From the NCBI GenBank assembly GCA_019240215.1, contig JAFAYQ010000043.1:1-64000 (forward strand): a DNA stretch of 64,000 nt, in the 5' to 3' direction. Below the pieces are notes generated by a model that did not search any database, was not told the origin of the DNA, and saw only the letters and a list, made by a program, of their open reading frames with translations. Positions 23,299 through 30,154 of the stretch are shown piece by piece. This stretch comes from Actinomycetota bacterium (GTDB taxonomy: Bacteria > Actinomycetota > Actinomycetes > Streptosporangiales > Streptosporangiaceae). The translations under genes and the position numbers were made by a program. The stretch's first letter is position 1, and every line of letters begins with the position of its first letter.

Positions 23299-26157
23299 TC
23301 AACCGGAGATCATCAGTTCCCGGCGGAAGGTCGAGAAGATCGTAAAGGCCTGCCGCCTCGCCTTCTGCGCCTCGTGCTCCCGGCCCTCGGCGGACAGGGC
23401 ATCGCCCAGCGCCAGCAGGGTCGCGGCTTCCTGCGGGCGGTGGCCCAGGCGGCGCAGCAGGGCCAGCGCCCGCCCCAGCTCTTGCCGGGCCTCGCTGTGG
23501 TGTCCGAGCCTGGACAGGACGATCCCCAGTTCCTTGTGGGTTTTGCCCTCCAGCGCCCGGGCCGCGGCTTCCTGGGCCAGGGCAATGCCACGCTCGAGGT
23601 ACGACACCGCCTGCTGGTGCGCGCCCAGCGCCCCGTGCGCGATCCCGATGTCAGCGATCACGCGCACCTCGCCGTCCCGGTCCCCGGCTTCCCGGTACAG
23701 CGCGAGTGCCTGCTGGCTGTGCTCGATGGCCAGGTGCAGTTTGCCCTGTCCGGTGTAGATCTCGCTGAACATCGCGTGCAGGTGGGCGTGCTCGGTCCGG
23801 TATCCGAGCACGGTGTAGATGGCCTGGGCCCGCTCCAGGCAGCGCAGCGCCTCCTCGGGGCGGTTGAGCTGGAAGTTGGCCCCGGCCAGGCTCCTGAGCA
23901 CGTGGCCCTGACCGGCCAGGTCGGCGTCGCGCACGGCGGCCGCGAGCGCGACCTCCATCGCCTGCCGCCAGTCCACGAAGAAGCCCCGCCAGCGGTAGAA
24001 CTGCCGCAGGGTCATGGCCAGCTGCCAGGCCGGGAAGCCCAGGTCGCCCTCGGCCGCCAGCGCGACCAGCGCGTTGAGCACGCTCCGCTCGGCGGTCAGC
24101 CAGGACATGGCCGACTCGTAGTCGGCGAACCGCTCCGGCGTCACCCCCGGCTGCGGGCCCGGCAGTGCGACCGGTTCGGCGGGTGCTTGCAGCGCCGCCT
24201 GGGCGGCCGCGCTCGAGTGCAGATAATGGTCGAGCAAGCGGGCCAGGGCCGCCTGCTGCTCCTGCTTGCTGTCGACGCTTTCCAGTAGCTCCCGGGCGTA
24301 GGTGCGGACCAGGTCGTGGCAGGAGTACCGGCCGGGCCGATGCTCGGTCAGCAGGGCGGTGTTGGTCAGCTCGGCCATGAGCCGGCCCACCTCGTCGGGC
24401 CGGACGCCCAGCAGGCTGGCGCTGGCCGCGGCGACGATATCGGCGGTCGGGTGCAGCGACAGCAGCCGGAAGAGACGTCCGGCCTGCGGGCTGAGGTGCC
24501 GGTAGGACCAGGAAAAGACGGTCCGGGCGTCGGCGGCCACCCCGGCCGCGTCGAATCCGTCCAGCCGGCCCCGGGTGCGGCGCAGGTCGGCGGCGATGGC
24601 GTCCAGGGTGAAGCCGGGATGGGCGGCCCGGGCGGCCACGATGGCCAGCGCCAGCGGCAGCCGCCCGCACAGCTGGATGATCTCCTCGGCCGCGCCGGGG
24701 GCCGCGGCCACCCGGGCCGCACCCAGCCGCCGCTCGAGGGCTTCCCGGGCCGTCGGCGGCGGCAGCAGGTCCAGCCTGAGCAGCCGGGCCCCATCGGTCA
24801 TGGCCAGCCCGGTCAGCGGGTTGCGGCTGGTCGCGATGACCAGGCATCCGGGGCTGCCCGGCAGCAGGGGGCGGACCTGCCGCACGTCCCGCGCGTTGTC
24901 GAGGACGATGAGCACGCGTTTGCGGGCCAGCAGGCTGCGGTACAGGCCCGCCCGCGCGTCCAGGCCATCGGGTATGTAGCCGGCCGGGACCCCCAGCGAC
25001 GACAGCAGGCTGGCGAGCGCCTCGGCCGGGGTGGTGGCCGAACTGCTCGCGTCGAATCCACCCAGGTCCAGGTAGAGCTGACCGTCCTGAAAATGCTTCG
25101 CCACCTGGTGCGCCCAGTGGACCGCGAAGGTGGTCTTGCCGATACCCGCCATGCCGTCGATCGCGCAGATAGCGACGATCGGGCACCCGTCGTCGGGGTT
25201 GAGCATCCGGGCCACCTGCGACAGCTCCGGCTCGCGGCCGGCGAACGCGGGCAGGTCGGCGGGCAACTGGGCCGGAGGCACCAGGGGGAACGGGCCATCA
25301 GGGGGGTCGGCGGGGCCTGCGACGGGAGCCGTCGGCATCTCCTGCCGGAGCACCTGGCCGTGCGCGGTCCGCATCTCCACGCCCGGGTCCACCCCGAGCT
25401 CTGAGCTGAGCCGTTCCCGGACCGCCCGGTACTGCGACAGGGCCAGCGCTTGCTGGCCGGTGGCCGCCAGCGTCAGCATCAGCCGGGCCTGCAGCGACTC
25501 GTTGAACGGCTCCCCGGCCGCGACCTGCCGCAGCAGCGGAAGTATCCGCGGCGCCTGGAAGCTGGCCAGGGCCGACTCGGCCGCCTGGGCCACGGCCGAG
25601 ACGTATTCCTGGTCCACCGTGGTGAAGTAGTCCCGGTGCCGTCCGTGCAGTTCCAGGCCCTCGCCGCACGCTCCGTGCCGGAGGCCGAGCGCCTCCATCA
25701 GCAGGTCGAGGGCGTCGGCCGGCCGGCCCGCGGCGTGGGCGGCCCGCGCATCTTCCACCAGGCGCCGGAAGGCGATCAGGTCCGAGGTGGTCTCGTCGGC
25801 GGCCAGCCGGTACGCGGTGCCGTGCCGGGTCAGCCAGCGGCCGCTGGTCCTGGCTTCGAGGTCGGGCTCGAGCAGACGCCGGATCGAGCCCACGTACTTG
25901 TGGATGACGTTGAGCGCGCTGCCGGGCGGATCCTGTTCCCACAGCAGCTCGACCAGCTCGTCGTTGGTGACGAGCTGGTTGGCCCGCACCACCAGCAGGG
26001 CCAGCACGGCGCGCTGCTGGTACGGGCCCAGGTCCAGTTCGGCCGGGCCGCGCCGGGCGCGAACCGGGCCCAGCACGCTGAACTGGACCCGTACGGGCAG
26101 GTCGTTGCCCGGCGGGAGTTCCCGGCGCCTGATCGGGCTGACCCTGATGCCATCCAT
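23299..26157 (-). CDS. SARP-family regulator with BTAD, NB-ARC and TPR domains (AfsR-like)
   Basis: I take the ATG at 26155-26157 as start (952 residues); an in-frame ATG at 26193 and a TTG at 26208 are alternatives. Residues about 24-115 are an OmpR-like winged helix ('VQFSVLGPVRARRG', 'QQRAVLALLVVRANQLVTNDELVELLW'). Residues 120-265 are the bacterial transcriptional activator domain. An NB-ARC ATPase follows, with P-loop GMAGIGKTT near 340 and GxP-type 'RLPLALAIVAARA'. The last 250 residues are TPR repeats. AfsR-like proteins activate secondary-metabolite or stress genes. A 28-bp palindrome lies in the divergent spacer with the lone receiver gene. Confidence 0.9.
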   Translation of the reverse strand: MDGIRVSPIRRRELPPGNDLPVRVQFSVLGPVRARRGPAELDLGPYQQRAVLALLVVRANQLVTNDELVELLWEQDPPGSALNVIHKYVGSIRRLLEPDLEARTSGRWLTRHGTAYRLAADETTSDLIAFRRLVEDARAAHAAGRPADALDLLMEALGLRHGACGEGLELHGRHRDYFTTVDQEYVSAVAQAAESALASFQAPRILPLLRQVAAGEPFNESLQARLMLTLAATGQQALALSQYRAVRERLSSELGVDPGVEMRTAHGQVLRQEMPTAPVAGPADPPDGPFPLVPPAQLPADLPAFAGREPELSQVARMLNPDDGCPIVAICAIDGMAGIGKTTFAVHWAHQVAKHFQDGQLYLDLGGFDASSSATTPAEALASLLSSLGVPAGYIPDGLDARAGLYRSLLARKRVLIVLDNARDVRQVRPLLPGSPGCLVIATSRNPLTGLAMTDGARLLRLDLLPPPTAREALERRLGAARVAAAPGAAEEIIQLCGRLPLALAIVAARAAHPGFTLDAIAADLRRTRGRLDGFDAAGVAADARTVFSWSYRHLSPQAGRLFRLLSLHPTADIVAAASASLLGVRPDEVGRLMAELTNTALLTEHRPGRYSCHDLVRTYARELLESVDSKQEQQAALARLLDHYLHSSAAAQAALQAPAEPVALPGPQPGVTPERFADYESAMSWLTAERSVLNALVALAAEGDLGFPAWQLAMTLRQFYRWRGFFVDWRQAMEVALAAAVRDADLAGQGHVLRSLAGANFQLNRPEEALRCLERAQAIYTVLGYRTEHAHLHAMFSEIYTGQGKLHLAIEHSQQALALYREAGDRDGEVRVIADIGIAHGALGAHQQAVSYLERGIALAQEAAARALEGKTHKELGIVLSRLGHHSEARQELGRALALLRRLGHRPQEAATLLALGDALSAEGREHEAQKARRQAFTIFSTFRRELMISG

Positions 26158-26215
26158 GGCCACGACTATCCTGCGTTCGCCGCCGGTCATCATCGCCACC
26201 AGCACCAACCGTCGC

Positions 26216-26241
26216 TACCGGCTGGCGACCAACCGCCGGTA
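26216..26241. promoter_or_regulatory. Inverted repeat in the SARP/receiver spacer
   Basis: TACCGGC (26216-26222) and GCCGGTA (26235-26241) flank 12 bp. It lies next to the stronger palindrome at 26245-26272. Confidence 0.35.
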
Positions 26242-26244
26242 CCC

Positions 26245-26272
26245 GCTAGCTGGAACCGGGATTCCAGCTAGC
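26245..26272. promoter_or_regulatory. 28-bp palindrome between the SARP and receiver genes
   Basis: Perfect 11-bp arms GCTAGCTGGAA and TTCCAGCTAGC flank 6 bp. The site is 40 bp before the receiver ATG and about 90 bp before the SARP ATG, so it can serve as an operator for both. Confidence 0.6.
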
Positions 26273-26311
26273 TGCAATGCGCCCGCGCCGCCGGGCGGTC
26301 ACGCTGATCTC

Positions 26312-26671
26312 ATGGTGATGCGCTGCCTGCTGGTCGACGATAACGCGGCCGTCCTGTCGAGCGCCCGGACGCTGCTCGGTCAGCAGGGCGTCAGCGTCGT
26401 CGGCACCGCGTCCAGCAGCGCCGAAGTGCCCCGGATGGCCGCCGCGCTGCGGCCCGACGTCGTGCTGATCGACATCGCGCTCGGCGACGAAAACGGCTTC
26501 GAGCTGGCCCAGCGCCTGGCCGAGGACAGCGGGGGCGCGATGGCCATCATCATGATTTCCAGCGCGGCCGAATCCGACTACGCCGACCTGGTCGCGGAAA
26601 GCCCGGCCGCCGGGTTCCTGGCCAAGGCCGAGCTGTCAGCCGACGGCATCGGCCAGATCCTCGGCTGGTGA
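26312..26671 (+). CDS. Stand-alone response-regulator receiver protein
   Basis: The 119-residue protein is only a CheY-like receiver: acidic pocket D9/D10 (LLVDDN), phosphoacceptor D54 (VVLIDIALGDENG), S83/S84 and K105 (GFLAKAEL). There is no output domain, so it may relay or buffer phosphate or act by protein contact. Its 3' end overlaps the end of the NarL-type regulator gene by 36 bp on the other strand. It is divergent from the SARP gene across a 28-bp palindrome. The adjacent HisKA_3 kinase is a possible partner. Confidence 0.87.
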   Translation: MVMRCLLVDDNAAVLSSARTLLGQQGVSVVGTASSSAEVPRMAAALRPDVVLIDIALGDENGFELAQRLAEDSGGAMAIIMISSAAESDYADLVAESPAAGFLAKAELSADGIGQILGW

Positions 26672-27343
26672 GCCCGCTAACTGGGCGTTGAGGAACGTGA
26701 GCACGGCGAGCACCCGGCGGTGCATGTCGTCGGCCTCGGGCAGCCGCAGCTTCATGAGGATGGACCGCACGTGCTTCTCGACCGTCCCCTCGGTGACGAA
26801 CAGCTCCCGGGCGATGCCGTTGTTGGAGCGGCCCTCGGCCATCAGCGCCAGCACCTCGCGTTCGCGGGCCGACAGCACGTCGAGCGGATCGGACACCCGG
26901 CGGGCCGCCACCAGTTCCTTGACCAGTTCGGGGTCGATCACCGCGCCGCCCCGGACGATCTGCCGCAGCGTCTCGATGAAGTCGTCCACGTTGATGATCC
27001 GGCTCTTCAGCAGGTAACCGCTCCGCTGCCCGCTGGCCACCAGGTCCATCGCGTGCTCCACCTCGACGTGGGCCGACAGGACGAGGATGGCGATGTCCGG
27101 GAACGACGCGCGGATCTCGCGGGCCGCTTCGAGGCCCTCGGTGGAGTAGCCGGGCGGCATCCGGATGTCCACGATGACCAGCTCCGGTCGCAGCTCGCGG
27201 ACCATGGTCACCAGCTGCGGCGCGTCGCCCGCCTGGCCCGCGACGTCGAAGCCGGACCGCTGCAGCAGGCTGGCCATGCCTTCCCGCAGGAGAACGTCAT
27301 CGTCGGCCAGCACGACGCTGGTCGGTTTATCGGTCACCTTCAT
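26636..27343 (-). CDS. NarL/LuxR-family response regulator
   Basis: The 235-residue protein has a receiver (D14/D15, D59 in 'LVIVDIRMPP', K in 'SGYLLKSR') and a C-terminal LuxR HTH ('LSAREREVLALMAEGRSNNGIARELFVTEGTVEKHVRSILMKL'). It overlaps the 3' end of the histidine kinase gene by 17 bp and is the last gene of the diiron monooxygenase operon, so it probably controls that operon or its substrate response. The first residues are MKVTDKPTS, with no extension. Confidence 0.93.
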   Translation of the reverse strand: MKVTDKPTSVVLADDDVLLREGMASLLQRSGFDVAGQAGDAPQLVTMVRELRPELVIVDIRMPPGYSTEGLEAAREIRASFPDIAILVLSAHVEVEHAMDLVASGQRSGYLLKSRIINVDDFIETLRQIVRGGAVIDPELVKELVAARRVSDPLDVLSAREREVLALMAEGRSNNGIARELFVTEGTVEKHVRSILMKLRLPEADDMHRRVLAVLTFLNAQLAGSPAEDLADAVG

Positions 27344-28565
27344 GATTATGGACCTGGCCGGCGCCGGCCGAGGCGCTGGTGGAGGCGCTGTGGGCGGCGC
27401 TGGTGGCGGCCAGCGGGAACTCCACCCGTACGGCCGTCCCGGCCCCGGGCGGGCTGTCGAGCCGGAACCGGCCGCCCAGCGCCTCCACCCGATCCTTGAG
27501 GCCGGCCAGGCCGTCGCCGCGCCCGAGGTCGGCGCCGCCGATGCCGTCGTCGTGGACGGTGATCCGCAAGGCGTCGCCGGCCACCCCCACCTCGACCGAG
27601 ACGGCCGCGGCGCGGGCGTGTTTGACCGTGTTGGTCAGCGACTCGGCCACCACGTAGTAGCCGCTCACTTCGATCTGCTCGGGCAGCCGCCCCGGCACCT
27701 GGATGTTGAGTTCGACGGGGATGGCTGAGCGGCGCGCCAGCGCGCGCAGCGCCGGCCGGAGCCCGGTGTCGGTGAGGATGGCCGGGTGCAGGCCGCGGCC
27801 GATCTCGCGCAGCTCCTCCAGCACCTCGGTCGCTTCCCTGATCGCCCCTTCCAGCCGCCCGGCCAGCTCTCCGGCCTCCGGTGAGGCCGCCTCCCGGGCC
27901 GTCTGCTGGGCCGCCCGCAACTGCAGGGCCAGTGAGACCAGCCGCTGCTGAGCGCCGTCGTGCAGGTTGCGCTCGATCCGCCGGCGGGTCTGGTCGGCGG
28001 CGGCCATGATCCGCGCCCGGGAGGCCGACAGCGCCGCCTGGGCCTCGGCGCTGGCGATGGCCGTCGCGGTCAGCTCGGTGAACCCGGCCAGCCGGGCACC
28101 GGTCCCGGCCGGCAGCGGCCCGGAGTGCGATCCCACGCTCATCACGCCCCACCGCCGGCCGGCGGCCCACACCGGCACGGCCGCCGAGGTGCCGGGTTTC
28201 CGCTCGCGGCCGGTGCCGGGTTCCTGCTCGCGGCCGGTGCCGGGCGGGGCGCCGGGGCGGTCCCAGCGGCCGACCACCGTGGCCGAGCCGTCGGCTTCAT
28301 ACCGGCTCAGCACCGCCACGTCGACGTGGAGCAGCCGGCCGGCCTCGCCGGCGACCGCCGCCAGCACCTCTTGGGGCGGTGATCCGCCCGCCACCAGCGT
28401 CGCTACGCGCCGCAGGGCCGCCTGTTCGGCGGCCAACCTCTGCAGCTCCGCCCGGGTCTGGGCGCCGGCCACGGCGATGGCGACCAGCACGGCCACCCGG
28501 CGCCGGGCCGCCTGCTCGACCCCGGCCCGGTGCTCCTGATCACGCTCCGACGCGGAAGCCGTCAC
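27327..28565 (-). CDS. GAF-domain sensor histidine kinase (HisKA_3 type)
   Basis: The protein has 412 residues. A GAF-like sensor spans about 45-178 ('LRRVATLVAGGSPPQEVLAAVAGEAGRLLHVDVAVL', 'WGVMSVGS'), interrupted by a small PGTGRE(Q/R) repeat near 108-125. The HisKA_3 dimerisation segment carries phosphoacceptor H202 in 'RRRIERNLHDGAQQRL'. The HATPase domain follows ('VVAESLTNTVKHARA', 'HDDGIGGAD', 'GLAGLKDRVEALGG'). No membrane segment is convincing, so it should sense a cytosolic ligand or redox state. It starts 16 bp after the Rieske gene and overlaps the regulator gene. Confidence 0.92.
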   Translation of the reverse strand: MTASASERDQEHRAGVEQAARRRVAVLVAIAVAGAQTRAELQRLAAEQAALRRVATLVAGGSPPQEVLAAVAGEAGRLLHVDVAVLSRYEADGSATVVGRWDRPGAPPGTGREQEPGTGRERKPGTSAAVPVWAAGRRWGVMSVGSHSGPLPAGTGARLAGFTELTATAIASAEAQAALSASRARIMAAADQTRRRIERNLHDGAQQRLVSLALQLRAAQQTAREAASPEAGELAGRLEGAIREATEVLEELREIGRGLHPAILTDTGLRPALRALARRSAIPVELNIQVPGRLPEQIEVSGYYVVAESLTNTVKHARAAAVSVEVGVAGDALRITVHDDGIGGADLGRGDGLAGLKDRVEALGGRFRLDSPPGAGTAVRVEFPLAATSAAHSASTSASAGAGQVHNHEGDR

Positions 28566-28581
28566 CCTGGGCGCACCTCCC

Positions 28582-28908
28582 TCAACCGGCCATGTCGATG
28601 TCTGTGTCGGCCAGTATCTCGATCTGGCCGTCCCGCACCTGGATGCGGACGGCGGTCAGCTGGCAGTGGCCCGGATTGGTGCCGGCGCCGGTCAGCGCGT
28701 CGAACTCCCAGTGATGGTTGGCGCAGGTCAGCACCCGCCCGTCCAGGTCACCCTGGCTGAGCTGACCAGCCAGGTGCGGGCAGCGATCAGCATAGGCCCG
28801 GATCTCGCCGCCGACGTTGACCAGAACGATCTTCTGGGCGCCGAGCTGTATTCCGGTCAGCTCGCCTTCCCACAGGTCCTCGGCCGGCATCACCGCCCGC
28901 CAGGTCAT
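28582..28908 (-). CDS. Rieske-type [2Fe-2S] ferredoxin of the diiron monooxygenase (TmoC-like)
   Basis: I choose the ATG at 28906-28908, overlapping the stop of the beta subunit gene, giving 108 residues. The Rieske ligands are C43-x-H45 and C62-x2-H65, with 16 residues between pairs. Length and pattern match the toluene-4-monooxygenase ferredoxin T4moC, which carries single electrons from the reductase to the diiron hydroxylase. Here it is the fourth monooxygenase gene, after the effector and beta genes; in the classical tmoABCDEF order it is third. No reductase gene follows. Confidence 0.92.
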   Translation of the reverse strand: MTWRAVMPAEDLWEGELTGIQLGAQKIVLVNVGGEIRAYADRCPHLAGQLSQGDLDGRVLTCANHHWEFDALTGAGTNPGHCQLTAVRIQVRDGQIEILADTDIDMAG

Positions 28909-29894
28909 GCCAGCCCCGCTCGGTCGAGGACCTCGTGCCGGGCCGAGTTGGCGGCGCGCTCGGCGGCGCCGGCCGGGCGGACCCCGGACAGCAGCTGGCC
29001 GAGCCCGGCCGCGGCCGCCTCGGCGCGGGGTGCCCACCGGTCCGCCCAGCGCCGCAGGACGTCCCGGTTTTCCGGGCGCTGCTCGATCGCGTACCGGGCC
29101 AGCGCGGTGCTCCAGCGGATGCCGCGGGCGGCATCGGCGGCCAGGTTGCTGAGCAGCAGCCAGGTCAGCTCGTCACCACTGTCCCGGGCCGCCTCGGCCA
29201 GCTCATGCAGCAGGATCTGGTCCAGGGTGGGCCGCAGCACCAGGTTCATCGCGGTGAAGCACTCGCCCCAGTCGTAGGCGGTCAGCAGCTTTTCCAGCGC
29301 CTGCCGGGCCGGCTGCCAGGCTTCATCCTGCTGCCACCGGGCCCGTTCGGTGCGGCCGATCGCCGAGTCCGTGGCCTCGGCCAGCTGCCGGGTCCGGTAG
29401 GCCACCAGTGACACCCGGCGCAGCAGGTCCCCGGTGCCGAATACGGCGCAGTTGGTGATGTAGGACGACGGTGCCAAGTACCCGAGGTAGGCGCTGGTCA
29501 TCTGCAGCGCGTGCACCGGGAACCGGGTGGGGGTGAACAGCGCGGCCAGGACCTCCAGCCACCAGCTCGGCAGCGACGCGTCGTGCCGGGCCGGCCCGTA
29601 CTCGTCCAGCACCCCCGCGACCACGGTTTCCTGCTGGTCCTGCATGGTCACGTACGCGCGGTAGGTGAGCCGGTCCGGGTCACGGAAGCCCAGCCAGTCG
29701 CCGGCCTGCAGCGGCGAGGAGTCCCGGTAGGTCAGCAGCCACATGTTGGCCGGCGTCGTCGGGTTGGACGCCAGCGCCGAGGGCCGCCCGGGACGGGTGG
29801 TGTAGTTGAGGGCGTGCGTGACGATCTCGTACTCGCCGGGCAGGCGCCCGAGCTGGCCCAGCGCGCTCCAGGTCTTCAGCCTCCGAGCTGCCAT
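28905..29894 (-). CDS. Diiron monooxygenase hydroxylase beta subunit (TmoE-like)
   Basis: I choose the ATG at 29892-29894 because AGGAGGTG lies 5 bp upstream; the open frame upstream of it overlaps the effector gene. The protein has 329 residues, the usual size of T4moE/TouE. Family features include 'RLKTWSALGQLGRLPGEYEIVTHALNYTTR' at the N-terminus, the 'W..FRDPDRLTYRAYV' segment, and helices with 'FPVHALQMTSAYLGYLAPSSYITNCAVF'. The beta subunit is structural, a paralogue of alpha without the diiron ligands. It overlaps both the effector and Rieske genes. Confidence 0.92.
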   Translation of the reverse strand: MAARRLKTWSALGQLGRLPGEYEIVTHALNYTTRPGRPSALASNPTTPANMWLLTYRDSSPLQAGDWLGFRDPDRLTYRAYVTMQDQQETVVAGVLDEYGPARHDASLPSWWLEVLAALFTPTRFPVHALQMTSAYLGYLAPSSYITNCAVFGTGDLLRRVSLVAYRTRQLAEATDSAIGRTERARWQQDEAWQPARQALEKLLTAYDWGECFTAMNLVLRPTLDQILLHELAEAARDSGDELTWLLLSNLAADAARGIRWSTALARYAIEQRPENRDVLRRWADRWAPRAEAAAAGLGQLLSGVRPAGAAERAANSARHEVLDRAGLA

Positions 29895-30154
29895 CGCACC
29901 TCCTGCGACGTCATCTCGATACGCCCGGCGAAGGCGGACATCAGCTCCTCGAACTGGCGCATCTCGAATTCGCGCCCCAGGTGCCGCTCGATGGAGGCGC
30001 GGGTGACCCGCAGCTCGCCCTCGCCGCTGACCCGGGTGTAGGCGCCGCGGTCGACCACCGTGACCTGCTGGCCGGGGTTGTCGTCCTCGATGGCGGCCAC
30101 GATGGCGTCGACGTCGTCGGACATCCGCAGCACCGGTCCCACCCGCCCGCTCAT
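29876..30154 (-). CDS. MmoB/DmpM-family effector (coupling) protein (TmoD-like)
   Basis: This 92-residue protein matches the cofactor-free effector subunits of soluble diiron monooxygenases: 'GPVLRMSDDVDAIVAAIEDDNPGQQVTVVDRGAYTRVSGEGELRV' followed by 'IERHLGREFEMRQFEELMSAFAGRIE'. It docks on the hydroxylase and tunes oxygen activation and electron timing. Its ATG overlaps the stop of the alpha-gamma fusion gene (ATGA), and its end overlaps the beta gene. The order alpha-effector-beta-Rieske differs from tmoABCDEF. Confidence 0.93.
   Translation of the reverse strand: MSGRVGPVLRMSDDVDAIVAAIEDDNPGQQVTVVDRGAYTRVSGEGELRVTRASIERHLGREFEMRQFEELMSAFAGRIEMTSQEVRWQLGG

Noticed and set aside
17087..26157. 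A secondary-metabolite gene cluster around the LAL and SARP regulators
   Set aside because: Regulators of this kind often sit in such clusters, but no PKS, NRPS, terpene or RiPP biosynthetic gene is present in the window.
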